The notes beneath the pieces were generated by a model. That model was not told the DNA's origin, searched no databases, and worked only from the letters and a program-made list of their open reading frames with translations. This document shows positions 28,291 to 37,235 of a stretch of DNA of 64,000 bases, piece by piece. How positions within the stretch are numbered: position 1 is the stretch's first letter; each line of letters starts with the position of its first letter. The DNA lies in the NCBI RefSeq assembly GCF_014947265.1, contig NZ_JADCNK010000016.1:1-64000 (forward strand). Reading direction: 5' to 3'. The translations under genes were made by a program, and so were the position numbers. The DNA is from Pedobacter sp014947265 (GTDB taxonomy: Bacteria > Bacteroidota > Bacteroidia > Sphingobacteriales > Sphingobacteriaceae).

Positions 28291-28493
28291 AAATCTTAAT
28301 TTTCCTGATATCAATAACAAAAATGAATATATCAATTTTCAACTGTTTATTGGAACTATCAAAGATAAAGGTGACAAATCCATTAGTTTTAATACGGGCG
28401 ATTTAACCGTACCGTTTAAATTATTGTGCAGGGCGCGTAACTGATAGGGGAGTGTTTTATGGAGAGAAAGTGATTACAGTTAGGGATAAATGA
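28291..28493 (+). pseudogene. Truncated 3' copy of the MG2-like gene
   Basis: The DNA matches the last 180 or so bases of the gene at 20371-22791 (its 22600-22791 part) with mutations and small deletions: shared blocks include GTTTATTGGAACTATCA and TCCATTAGTTTTAATAC. Deletions in the ATCAAAGATAAAGG stretch and near 28425 break the frame, and no start is present. It ends in TGA at 28491-28493. It must be the leftover of a second copy of this gene or of a local duplication, next to a dead transposase and a MITE-like element. Confidence 0.75.
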
Positions 28494-28500
28494 AAAGAAG

Positions 28501-28688
28501 AGGCCGTATCATAAGTCATTTGGTCTTTGAGGACGCGAAATAATATATTTTTTCGTGGCAACCATCTTAACAAAAAACGGCAATTTTCTGTATGGAAAAA
28601 ATTGCCGTTGGTTGTATATTGTTCCCTTCAGAGACCGTCAAAATTAAATTCTTTTTGCGAATTATGATTTTGACTTATGATACAGCCT
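28501..28688. mobile_element. MITE-like element with IS-type terminal inverted repeats
   Basis: A 188-base segment bounded by AGGCCGTATCATAAGTCATT (left) and, inverted at the right end, ATTTTGACTTATGATACAGCCT. The termini pair over about 20 bases with two mismatches and look like IS5/IS1182-type ends. The interior has no ORF but contains a hairpin (ACGGCAATTTT / AAAATTGCCGT, near 28580-28614). No clear target-site duplication was seen. Probably a non-autonomous element or a solo deletion product. Confidence 0.6.
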
Positions 28689-28749
28689 AAATGTAAATGG
28701 TAAGAAGTTAGAGAGCTAAACCATTACCATGATAAGTATTCAAATTGAA

Positions 28750-30390
28750 TTATATTTTCCGAGGCTCAATTGCAAGATAGATGGTTCCGCAGCTTACCTC
28801 ATTCGTAATATAATTATATCCAATAACGGTACCATTTCTGCCTGAATAAGTATATTGTTCTTTTTTTAAGATTATTGGCGATCCAAACTCTAATATTCCT
28901 TCACCAAGTTCATCAGAGCCCCTTGTTGTTTTATACTGATATGTTGAACTTGATGTCGTCTCTAGGCTTATACCGAATTTATAGCCAACTTTAACTTTCT
29001 CCTCGAAGCCTAATTCATAATTGAAATTTGTTGCGAACTTTGAAGATTCATTATAAGTTGTTATGATTTCTTCGGATGGATCGTATTCACTAACAATAAA
29101 TTTCCATGCTGCCCCGTAATTTTGAAGATCCCATGCTGCTATGGGCTCATTTATAATATAATCTTTTGGCGTTAATCCATCAAACCTAAGTTGCGTACTT
29201 CCCGATCGACCTGGTATACCTTCAGTTCTATATTTAATGTCATATAGGTCAGAACCTTTTGCGGATATTACTTTATTTAATTGAGTACCAGCACCATTTT
29301 TAGCATTAATCAAAATAGAAATTCTTATATCAAAATATCCATCAGTCCAATTTGTGACGTAGCCACCTCTTTCAGGTCTTGGTTGTACCCATTGTTCACT
29401 AACTGTAGGATCTTGGGTCTGATCGCTGATTCTATTATAATTACCATCTTTCATTCTGATTGAAACGATATGTTCGATCATTCTATTATTGAATTTTCCT
29501 TTATTAATGCCAAGGTTAGGATTCAAACCATAATATATATAGTCCCTATGCCAATCTAAATTAATATTAAATGCCTCTATTACCGAAGGATCTATTGAGT
29601 TAGGTTCATTGGTTAAATTTACATTAACAGTTCTACTGATTTTATTATCGTTAGTTAGGGATAATTTAGCAGAGCTAGACATGTTAACCTTATTAAAAGA
29701 TGATGTTTTCATTCCATTGAAAGCCTCATTGCTAAAAATGAATTTCATATTATCTTTTGAAAGAAAGCTTGATTGGTTAGATTCAGTAGAATTTCTTAAC
29801 AATGTCGCCGATATCGGTGATTTATCAATATTGTTAACGCTCACATTAACTCTTTCATTTTCTTTTACTACAACAACTGGGAAGTTCGGTATAGCTCCAT
29901 ATGCAATTTTTGTTAGTTCACCTTTTGAATTATATAAATCAATGTCCTTGAAGTTTTTGTTTTCCGGGGATATCGCTACTTGCGGTACTTCAGATTCTGT
30001 TTTCCAATTATTAGGCGTAAAGTTTGGTAATTCTGGAACCATGATCGTTAAAGTGGGTAAGCTATTGATTGCTGAATCTAATTTTTCCTTTGATTTAGCA
30101 TACTTAGATATTACCTGATGAAAAGTTTGATCGGTTGTAACTTTTTCATCCTTTATCATTTGGAAAAGAACATCGTTATCCCTATCAAATTGCTTTAAGG
30201 CCTCGTTTTTTATGAATAATCTTAAATTGGGTTCTTTTTCCAACGCGATAGCTAAGATCTTTGAAAAAATAACTTTAGCATCTTGCTTTTCATTAGACGC
30301 TGGAGCAGGAGACAGGTTCTCTTTTTTAATTTCTTTCTTGCATGAGAATAATAGCGCAAGAATCAATAAATAATAGATTTTATGTTTCAT
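28750..30390 (-). CDS. Large hypothetical lipoprotein
   Basis: Unrecognised exported lipoprotein of 546 residues, started at 30390 (MKHKIYY) rather than at the in-frame ATG at 30414. The lipobox is LLFSC (Cys17). The N-terminal 130 residues are charged and helical; the middle and C-terminal parts look beta-rich, with motifs such as ELPNFTPNNW, AYGAIPNFPVVVV and, toward the end, TYSGRNGTVIGYNYITNEVSCG. No domain was recognised. It stands alone between mobile debris and a terminator, so an accessory or recently acquired gene is plausible. Confidence 0.7.
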   Translation of the reverse strand: MKHKIYYLLILALLFSCKKEIKKENLSPAPASNEKQDAKVIFSKILAIALEKEPNLRLFIKNEALKQFDRDNDVLFQMIKDEKVTTDQTFHQVISKYAKSKEKLDSAINSLPTLTIMVPELPNFTPNNWKTESEVPQVAISPENKNFKDIDLYNSKGELTKIAYGAIPNFPVVVVKENERVNVSVNNIDKSPISATLLRNSTESNQSSFLSKDNMKFIFSNEAFNGMKTSSFNKVNMSSSAKLSLTNDNKISRTVNVNLTNEPNSIDPSVIEAFNINLDWHRDYIYYGLNPNLGINKGKFNNRMIEHIVSIRMKDGNYNRISDQTQDPTVSEQWVQPRPERGGYVTNWTDGYFDIRISILINAKNGAGTQLNKVISAKGSDLYDIKYRTEGIPGRSGSTQLRFDGLTPKDYIINEPIAAWDLQNYGAAWKFIVSEYDPSEEIITTYNESSKFATNFNYELGFEEKVKVGYKFGISLETTSSSTYQYKTTRGSDELGEGILEFGSPIILKKEQYTYSGRNGTVIGYNYITNEVSCGTIYLAIEPRKI

Positions 30391-30526
30391 ATAAGGTTTT
30401 TTATTTAGCAGCAATATTAGTTAAAATACCTGATATGTAATTTTTGTTTTTTTATAATGTAAGTAAAAATTTATAAAATTTGTATTTTAATGCTTGTTTT
30501 TAATAGTATGTCTTTAAATATTTATA

Positions 30527-30570
30527 ATGAAAAAAAGCCACAAAACTTTTCAGTTTTATGGCTTTTTTTT
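30527..30570 (-). terminator. Terminator of the OmpP1/FadL-type gene
   Basis: AAAAAAAGCCACAAAAC / GTTTTATGGCTTTTTTT stem with a TTTTCA loop, 15 bases past the stop at 30585. T-tracts on both sides make it potentially bidirectional. Confidence 0.7.
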
Positions 30571-30584
30571 GGCGTAATTTATAT

Positions 30585-32114
30585 TTAGAACCTAACTCCA
30601 AAAGTTAGGAATATATTGTTTCTATTGCTTTTAACCTCAGCAAGAGGCTCGGTACCATCGTTAAGTTCGTATGGACTTGAATAGAAATTGTTTTTGTAGT
30701 TTTGATATGCTACGTCGAAGTAGTAATTATCTATACGATACCCAAGCCCACCAGTATAGTACTGACTTTGAAAAAATTTATTATCACCGTCTTTTACACC
30801 GTTTCCATTTACACCGTAACCAGCACGTAAACTCAATTCATTGGTTACTTTTACTTCTGCACCAACTCTATAATTAACAGCTTCTTTATATGAAGTTTTG
30901 ATAAAAGCGTTATTATCGCTTATTGTCGATGGATCTGAGCCATTAGAGGCTGAAAAACGCATTGAAGAATAATCTACATAATCCACATCAGCTGATATTA
31001 ATGCAGTACCTGCAATCACATAACTGATACCTGCCGAAGCTTTTAACGGTGTACGCAAATTATAAGTAAATGAATAATATTGAGTTGGATTGTTCGATTG
31101 AGTTGGTCCGGTATTAGCATTTCCAGCAGTAGTAGCCTGTAAAGTCTCACTGGTATTGTCTTCAATGTTCATCCAGGTTGGTGTTTGGAAATTCAAACCA
31201 ATCCTTAACTCACTAACCGGTCTGAAAATAGCACCTAATTTTAAATTGAATCCACCGCCTTTAGTTTCTTGGTTTCTAAAGTGGTTAAGACTGTAATTTT
31301 CATTTCCATTGTATGTAGGCACCGCATCACCATCATTATAGGAGTTAACCACACCTGATTCTGTGAAAGTAGCATCGCTGGTATATTTCACATTCACAAA
31401 ACTGGCTGTCGCACCAAGATATACTTTGTTACCAAAATTTAATGCCCCCGCTACGTTAAATTCTGAGGTAGAACCTAAACGTGATTCATCCCAGTTTTGT
31501 TTAAAATTAGCATTGTTATAGGGTTCTGCAGAAAATTGATTTGGAAAAGTAGGCGTGTTTTTATTGATCAGATAACTGCTGTAAGCATCGCCAGCGATGC
31601 TGTTTGTTATGCCAGAATTATTGGCCTGATCTACGTAAGAATCCCTGATCGAGCTGTTTGTATTGGTACCGTTGTAACTGATATTATTTAAAAAGTCGTT
31701 ATTGCGGGTATAGCTTAATCCAAATACTGTACTCACTAAACCTTTATCTACATCAGATCCTTTCATTTTGGCAGCAGGGCTGTAAAACACTGCGCCAATA
31801 TTGTTCAGATTAATCTGACTTTTATTAGCTTTCGTATTATTCCCTAAATATCCGCTATTATTAGATACTGAATTAAATTCTGGAGTGATGCTAAATTCCG
31901 ATTTGGTAAATAAACCTAAACCAGCAGGGTTGGCATTAATTGAACCAATATCGCCACCAACACCAATTTGTGCGCCGCCCATTCCTTTAAACCTTGCCGA
32001 ACTTCCATAATTGGTTTGCGAAAAACGGAACGCATCGGGTGCATAACTTTGGGCATATGTTGTTCCCATAGCAGCTACTGTAGCTACTAGAGAAGCCAGG
32101 ATGATTTTTTTCAT
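30585..32114 (-). CDS. OmpP1/FadL-family outer membrane transporter
   Basis: Outer-membrane beta barrel of 509 residues with a signal peptide (cleavage after TTYAQ, near 22). The N-terminal RFKGMGGAQIGVGGDIGSINANPAGLGLF motif is typical of the OmpP1/FadL/TodX family (toluene, long-chain fatty acid and hemin transport); FLTFGVRF at the C-terminus is a normal barrel end. Many Bacteroidota homologues are described simply as hemin or hydrophobic compound transporters. It lies 21 bases downstream of the Gly-rich lipoprotein gene and is probably cotranscribed with it. Confidence 0.85.
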   Translation of the reverse strand: MKKIILASLVATVAAMGTTYAQSYAPDAFRFSQTNYGSSARFKGMGGAQIGVGGDIGSINANPAGLGLFTKSEFSITPEFNSVSNNSGYLGNNTKANKSQINLNNIGAVFYSPAAKMKGSDVDKGLVSTVFGLSYTRNNDFLNNISYNGTNTNSSIRDSYVDQANNSGITNSIAGDAYSSYLINKNTPTFPNQFSAEPYNNANFKQNWDESRLGSTSEFNVAGALNFGNKVYLGATASFVNVKYTSDATFTESGVVNSYNDGDAVPTYNGNENYSLNHFRNQETKGGGFNLKLGAIFRPVSELRIGLNFQTPTWMNIEDNTSETLQATTAGNANTGPTQSNNPTQYYSFTYNLRTPLKASAGISYVIAGTALISADVDYVDYSSMRFSASNGSDPSTISDNNAFIKTSYKEAVNYRVGAEVKVTNELSLRAGYGVNGNGVKDGDNKFFQSQYYTGGLGYRIDNYYFDVAYQNYKNNFYSSPYELNDGTEPLAEVKSNRNNIFLTFGVRF

Positions 32115-32135
32115 TTGTGTGTTTAGATTTTATAA

Positions 32136-33146
32136 TTAACCTCTTCCAGCTCTTGATGGTCTTGAACCACCACCGCCTCCGCCGCCATTAGAACCACCGC
32201 CTCCGCCATTTGATGGTGGGGGTGAATAACTTGGTCTGCTCTCTGTTCTTGCAGGAGGAGTATAGCTCTCGTTTCTTGTAGGTCTGCTGCTTTGTGTACC
32301 TTGAGGTGAGTAACCATCATTCCTGGTAGGTCTGCCACTTTGATTTCCCTGGTTTTGAGTATAACCACCCTGGTTTCTTGTTGGTCTGCCTGCATTATTG
32401 TTTGGTGCATAAGATACACCGTTTGGATTGCTTACACCAGATCTACTTGGTCTGCCTACGTTTCCTGCATTACCGTTTCCATATCTTGGCACGCCCCTGT
32501 CATTACTTCCAGGTCTGGGTCTGTAACTTCCTCTGTTGGTATAAACGCCACCACCATAGTAGCCGCCTCCAATACCCCAGCCTCCGCCGTAGTATCCACC
32601 GCCACCCCAACCGTAACGGTCGTAGTATGAATTTGGTCCCCATGAGTTCCAGCCATAAGGATTGTTCCATCCGTAACCATAATTGCCATAATAGAACGGG
32701 TTATTCCAAATGCTTCCGTATCCATAACCAACACCGAATCCACCGCCCCAGCCACCTAAGCCATAACCGTTGCCCCAGCCCAATCCAATCCCTAAATAAT
32801 TGGATGGTCCGTAACTGCTGCCGTAATAATAATTGTCAAAATATGGATCATAGTAGCCTTGAAAGCTGTATCCATTATAAAAACGGTTAATCCTCGAAGA
32901 ATAATCCATGTCGTAATATGGATTACTGGTGCCATAATATTCATCATATTCTTCCTGACCCTGGGCCTGATATTGCTGGCCTTGTCGGTTCTGAGGTTGA
33001 GGTGCCATTTCCACCTCCCTGGCTTTCGCCACAGAATTATAAACATCATCAGCAGGCTTAGTTTGAGCCAACTTTGATGTAGAGCATGAGGCCACCAACC
33101 CTGCAGCGGCAATCATGACAATTGGTAAAAATTTAATTGGTTTCAT
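32136..33146 (-). CDS. Gly/Tyr/Asn-rich low-complexity lipoprotein
   Basis: Exported lipoprotein of 336 residues (lipobox LVASC, Cys21). Residues 25-75 are charged and Gln-rich; 75-200 are extreme Gly/Tyr/Trp/Asn/Pro low complexity (repeats of GWGGG, YYGGGW, WNNPYGWN); 200-336 hold RPTRN/RPSR repeats, then a Ser/Pro-rich and poly-Gly tail. The function is unknown; such compositions suggest an extracellular or adhesion-like surface polymer. Precedes the OmpP1/FadL-like gene and is divergent from proS. Confidence 0.8.
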   Translation of the reverse strand: MKPIKFLPIVMIAAAGLVASCSTSKLAQTKPADDVYNSVAKAREVEMAPQPQNRQGQQYQAQGQEEYDEYYGTSNPYYDMDYSSRINRFYNGYSFQGYYDPYFDNYYYGSSYGPSNYLGIGLGWGNGYGLGGWGGGFGVGYGYGSIWNNPFYYGNYGYGWNNPYGWNSWGPNSYYDRYGWGGGGYYGGGWGIGGGYYGGGVYTNRGSYRPRPGSNDRGVPRYGNGNAGNVGRPSRSGVSNPNGVSYAPNNNAGRPTRNQGGYTQNQGNQSGRPTRNDGYSPQGTQSSRPTRNESYTPPARTESRPSYSPPPSNGGGGGSNGGGGGGGSRPSRAGRG

Positions 33147-33285
33147 TGTGTTTATATTTAGTTGTGTGTGTTCACGAATTTAATAAACAAGTTCCAAAAG
33201 TAGTTAATTCCTAACTATTTACTTATTCTAAAAATGTTAAATCACAATTGATATTAATTGTTGATCGTTTGTAGGCATAAATTTA

Positions 33286-33293
33286 TAAATTTG
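33286..33293 (+). promoter_or_regulatory. Candidate -7 box for proS
   Basis: TAAATTTG fits the TAnnTTTG element, 51 bases before the proS ATG; TTG triplets at about the right distance (33258-33263) are only roughly spaced. Confidence 0.35.
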
Positions 33294-33344
33294 CCATCGA
33301 ATTTTACACTTTTTAACTTACAAATTACGTTCCAAATACATAAG

Positions 33345-34817
33345 ATGAGCAAAGAAATTACAAGTAGAGAAGCCGATTATTCCCAGTGGTATAATGATAT
33401 TGTGTTAAAAGCGGATTTAGCAGAGCACTCTGCTGTGCGTGGTTGCATGGTTATAAAGCCAAATGGCTATGCTATATGGGAAAAAATGCAGGCAGTACTG
33501 GATAAAATGTTTAAGGATACCGGGCATCAAAATGCCTACTTTCCATTATTCATCCCAAAGTCATTTTTCTCTAAGGAAGCCTCTCATGTTGAGGGGTTTG
33601 CGACAGAATGTGCAGTTGTAACACATTACCGGTTAAAAAATGACGGTAATGGAAATATCGTAGTTGATGAAACTGCCAAATTGGAAGAAGAATTAATTGT
33701 TCGCCCTACATCTGAAACCATCATTTGGAATACTTATAAAGGCTGGATCCAGTCATACCGTGATTTACCCATACTCATCAATCAATGGGCCAATGTGGTA
33801 AGATGGGAAATGCGGACAAGATTATTTCTGCGTACAGCCGAATTTTTGTGGCAAGAAGGGCATACTGCACATGCTACAGCTGAAGAGGCAATTGAGGAAA
33901 CAGAACGCATGTTGCATATCTACGCCGATTTTGCCGAAAACTGGTTAGCCGTTCCGGTAATCAGGGGTCGTAAATCGCCAAATGAACGTTTTGCTGGGGC
34001 TTTAGATACTTATTGTATTGAAGCCTTAATGCAGGATGGTAAAGCTTTACAAGCAGGAACATCTCACTTTTTAGGTCAGAATTTTGCAAAAGCCTTTGAT
34101 GTTAAATTTACAGGTAAAGATGGAAAATTAGATCATGTTTGGGCTACTTCGTGGGGCGTTTCTACCCGTTTAATGGGGGCATTAATTATGGCTCACAGTG
34201 ATGATTCAGGATTGATTATTCCACCAAAACTGGCACCAATTCAGGTGGTTATTGTTCCGATTTATAAAGGGGATGAAGATTTAGCCAAAATATCAACTTA
34301 TGTAAATGAATTGACCATGCGTTTAAAAGGATTAGGCGTTTCGGTGAAATATGATGACAGGGATACACAACGCCCGGGATTTAAATTTGCTGACTATGAA
34401 CTAAAAGGTGTGCCGATCCGTATTGCAATCGGTGGCCGTGATTTGGAGAATAAAACAGTAGAAGTTGCCCGCAGGGATACCAAATTAAAGCAGACCATAC
34501 CTCAGGAAGGATTGGATATTTACATCGTAAAATTGTTGGAAGATATTCAGCAAAGTATGTTCAACAAAGCATTAGCTTATCGTGATGAGCATATTACTGA
34601 AGCTAACAGTTACGAAGAGTTTCAGGAATTGTTAGATACCAAAGCTGGTTTTATTTCTGCACATTGGGACGGAACGCCAGAAACGGAACAAAAAATAAAA
34701 GAAGAAACGAAAGCAACTATACGTTGTATTCCTTTAGATAATAAACTGGAAGATGGGGTTTGTATTTATTCAGGCAAACCATCAATCCAGAGAGTGTTGT
34801 TTGCAAGAGCTTATTAG
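33345..34817 (+). CDS. proS: Prolyl-tRNA synthetase, archaeal/eukaryal-type
   Basis: Charges tRNA-Pro in the cytosol. The 490-residue protein has class II motif 2 (RWEMRTRLFLRTAEFLWQEG) and motif 3 region (MAHSDDSGLIIPPKLAPIQVV), followed by the anticodon-binding domain and a short C-terminal zinc-like region ending in RAY. It lacks the YbaK-like editing insertion of E. coli ProS, so it is the eukaryote/archaea-like type. The chosen start is MSKEITSREADYS at 33345; the longer frame from 33258 runs through the promoter region. The tRNA-Pro genes in this window (56787, 56911) would be its substrates. Confidence 0.93.
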   Translation: MSKEITSREADYSQWYNDIVLKADLAEHSAVRGCMVIKPNGYAIWEKMQAVLDKMFKDTGHQNAYFPLFIPKSFFSKEASHVEGFATECAVVTHYRLKNDGNGNIVVDETAKLEEELIVRPTSETIIWNTYKGWIQSYRDLPILINQWANVVRWEMRTRLFLRTAEFLWQEGHTAHATAEEAIEETERMLHIYADFAENWLAVPVIRGRKSPNERFAGALDTYCIEALMQDGKALQAGTSHFLGQNFAKAFDVKFTGKDGKLDHVWATSWGVSTRLMGALIMAHSDDSGLIIPPKLAPIQVVIVPIYKGDEDLAKISTYVNELTMRLKGLGVSVKYDDRDTQRPGFKFADYELKGVPIRIAIGGRDLENKTVEVARRDTKLKQTIPQEGLDIYIVKLLEDIQQSMFNKALAYRDEHITEANSYEEFQELLDTKAGFISAHWDGTPETEQKIKEETKATIRCIPLDNKLEDGVCIYSGKPSIQRVLFARAY

Positions 34818-34912
34818 GTAGGTTTGAGATGTGAGATTTGAGAAGAAATATAAATCTCATATCTATTGTCTCAAATCTCATGTCTATTGTCTCAAATCTC
34901 AAATTAAAAAAA
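34818..34912. repeat. Tandem short repeats before the CGS-like gene
   Basis: The spacer between proS and the next gene is mostly a simple repeat: two copies of TCTATTGTCTCAAATCTCA (34862-34880 and 34882-34900 approximately) preceded by an inverted relative (GAGATGTGAGATTTGAG). It would form stems in RNA. An in-frame ATG at 34838 runs through the repeat and is not used. Confidence 0.5.
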
Positions 34913-36052
34913 ATGAAATTCGCAACTAAAGCTATCCATGCAGGCCAGGAGCCTGATCCAACAACAGGTGCCGTAATGACACCAATATACCAAACCTCTA
35001 CCTATTGGCAAAAATCTCCCGGAGATAACAAAGGGTATGAGTATTCGAGAGGCACCAATCCAACGCGTAAAGCTTTGGAAGATTGTTTGGCTGCTTTGGA
35101 AAATGCTAAATATGGTTTGGCATTTTCGAGTGGAATGGGCGCTACAGATGCGGTATTAAAGTTACTGCAGCCAGGCGATGAAGTAATTACCGGAAATGAC
35201 CTTTATGGTGGTTCTTACCGTATTTTTACTAAAATCTATGCCAAATACGGAATCAAATTTCATTTCCTGGATCTTTCTAAACCAGAGAATATGCTGCCGT
35301 ACATTAACGATAAAACGAAACTGGTATGGATTGAAACGCCAACCAACCCAACCATGCAGATTATCGACATTGAAGGGGTAGCAAAAATTACCAAAGAGAA
35401 AAATTTAATATTGACAGTTGATAATACTTTTGCGTCGCCATATCTGCAGAACCCTATCGATTTAGGCGCTGATATTGTGATGCATTCGGTAACCAAATAT
35501 ATTGGTGGTCACTCTGATGTGGTAATGGGCGCTTTGGTAACCAATGATGAGCAATTGTATAAAGACCTTTGGTTTATTTACAATGCCTGCGGTGCAACGC
35601 CAGGTCCGCAAGATGCTTTTTTGGTTTTGAGAGGCATTAAAACACTTCATTTAAGGATGAAAGCACATTGCGAAAACGGCGAACGTATTGCGCACTATTT
35701 AAAAACACATCCAAAAGTTGATAAAATCTATTGGCCGGGTTTCGAAGATCATCCTAACCATGATGTAGCTAAAAAACAGATGCGTGGCTTTGGAGGTATG
35801 ATTTCGATTACCTTGAAAGGCGCTGATCTGGAAGAAACATTTAGGATCTCCTCTAATTTTAAGGTGTTTACCCTTGCTGAATCTTTAGGCGGCGTAGAAT
35901 CACTGATCAATCACCCGGCTACTATGACACATGGTTCTATTCCGAAAGAGGAAAGAGAAAAAGTTGGTGTTACCGATAACTTACTTCGTTTAAGTGTTGG
36001 GGTAGAAGATATCGATGATCTTTTAGAAGACCTGGAAAGGGCATTGGCATAA
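34913..36052 (+). CDS. Cystathionine gamma-synthase/lyase-type PLP enzyme
   Basis: Fold-type I Cys/Met metabolism PLP enzyme of 379 residues. The PLP Schiff-base lysine is in HSVTKYIGGHSDVVMG (near residue 196-211), and SSGMGATDAVLKLL and EYSRGTNPTRKALE are typical. It could be cystathionine gamma-synthase, gamma-lyase or a related transsulfuration enzyme; sequence alone does not decide. The start MKFATKAIHAGQEP is the canonical family N-terminus. Followed by a terminator at about 36062-36098. Confidence 0.88.
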   Translation: MKFATKAIHAGQEPDPTTGAVMTPIYQTSTYWQKSPGDNKGYEYSRGTNPTRKALEDCLAALENAKYGLAFSSGMGATDAVLKLLQPGDEVITGNDLYGGSYRIFTKIYAKYGIKFHFLDLSKPENMLPYINDKTKLVWIETPTNPTMQIIDIEGVAKITKEKNLILTVDNTFASPYLQNPIDLGADIVMHSVTKYIGGHSDVVMGALVTNDEQLYKDLWFIYNACGATPGPQDAFLVLRGIKTLHLRMKAHCENGERIAHYLKTHPKVDKIYWPGFEDHPNHDVAKKQMRGFGGMISITLKGADLEETFRISSNFKVFTLAESLGGVESLINHPATMTHGSIPKEEREKVGVTDNLLRLSVGVEDIDDLLEDLERALA

Positions 36053-36061
36053 AACTTCAAT

Positions 36062-36098
36062 CGGGCATTATGATCAGCATTTGCCCGGTTTTTTATTT
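36062..36098 (+). terminator. Terminator after the CGS-like gene
   Basis: CGGGCA / TGCCCG stem with a loop of about 13 bases and then a long T run, ten bases past the stop. Confidence 0.7.
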
Positions 36099-36269
36099 TT
36101 TTGTAAAGCCAGTTCTGTTCTATAATTTAATGTTTGTTCCGGCTTTACACTAATCTTTTTTGTTGAAGTGCCTGCTTCATTAAAATCTGCAAAACAAAAA
36201 AGGATACCGTTTCAATCCGGTTTAGGTGGCCAGTGTTGTGCTGCTATTTTTGTTTAAATAATTACTGAT

Positions 36270-37121
36270 ATGCAATTTCTGGAGCTGAAGAATTTTCTTG
36301 ATAGCAAAGTTGAACAATATAACCAGCCTAATTTTATAGCAAACGATCCGGTTTGTATTCCGCATCTTTTTGAGAAAAAACAGGATATTGAAATTTCGGG
36401 TTTTTTTGCTGCGGTTTTGGCTTGGGGGCAACGTAAAACAATTATCAATAAATGCCGGGAGTTGCTTGACCGGATGGATAATGCACCCCACGATTTTGTG
36501 TTAAACCACAGTGATGATGATTTAAAACGTTTGCTGAATTTTAAACACCGCACCTTTAACGATACGGATCTGCTTTATTTTATTTCGTTTTTTAAACAGC
36601 ATTATGAAAATTTCGAGAGCCTGGAACAGGCTTTTATTCCTCAGCAGGATAATTATAGAGCTGAATACCTGGAGATTTCTTCAACAGAGCGGAGCGTAGC
36701 GCTTTCTTCTGAAGTTTGTTACACCGCCGATCTTAATTTTTCAATAGAGCAGGCACTGAACCATTTCAGGTCCTATTTCTTCTCCTTGGAAGATTTTCCG
36801 CACCGTACCAGGAAACATATCTCTTCGCCGCAACAAAAATCGACCTGCAAACGCTTGAACATGTTTTTAAGATGGATGGTAAGAACTGATAATAAAGGTG
36901 TCGATTTTGGGATCTGGAATACGCTAAACCCTAAAGATCTGATTTGCCCATGTGACGTGCACGTAGACAGGGTTGGGCGCTTGCTCGGTCTCATTAACCG
37001 GAAGCAAACGGATTGGTTAACCGCCGTAGAACTAACCACTCAATTAAGAGCGTTTGATCCTTTAGATCCGGTTAAATATGATTTTGCTTTATTTGGTCTT
37101 GGTGTTGAAAAGGAGTTTTAG
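36270..37121 (+). CDS. TIGR02757-family (DUF2400) protein with an apparent in-frame repeat insertion
   Basis: Conserved Bacteroidota protein of 283 residues of unknown biochemical function. The C-terminal signature HRTRKHIS, RLNMFLRWMVR, KGVDFGIW, DPVKYDFALFGLG is clear. Between residues about 130 and 150 there is an extra segment (SSTERSVALSSEVCYTA) that reads like a translated REP-type repeat and lengthens the loop by about 20 residues compared with what I remember of the family. The reading frame stays intact, so the gene is probably functional. Confidence 0.82.
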   Translation: MQFLELKNFLDSKVEQYNQPNFIANDPVCIPHLFEKKQDIEISGFFAAVLAWGQRKTIINKCRELLDRMDNAPHDFVLNHSDDDLKRLLNFKHRTFNDTDLLYFISFFKQHYENFESLEQAFIPQQDNYRAEYLEISSTERSVALSSEVCYTADLNFSIEQALNHFRSYFFSLEDFPHRTRKHISSPQQKSTCKRLNMFLRWMVRTDNKGVDFGIWNTLNPKDLICPCDVHVDRVGRLLGLINRKQTDWLTAVELTTQLRAFDPLDPVKYDFALFGLGVEKEF

Positions 37122-37235
37122 CTGTTTTTAAATTATAAATAAATAAAAACTTCTTTTTTAAAATCAATGTTCTTATTATTACGCAATAATTCTATTATTT
37201 AAAAGCGAGGATCGTCTATCCAAGCAATAATTTCT

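Noticed and set aside
27577..28749. A functional gene in the span after susD
   Set aside because: All coding signals there are fragments or frameshifted remnants.
32123..32890. Several frames antisense or frame-shifted to the Gly/Tyr-rich gene
   Set aside because: Caused by low-complexity, high-GC codons; the lipoprotein frame has the signal peptide and repeats.
34838..34912. N-terminal extension of the CGS-like enzyme
   Set aside because: It is encoded by tandem repeats; the MKFATKAIHAG start matches the family.
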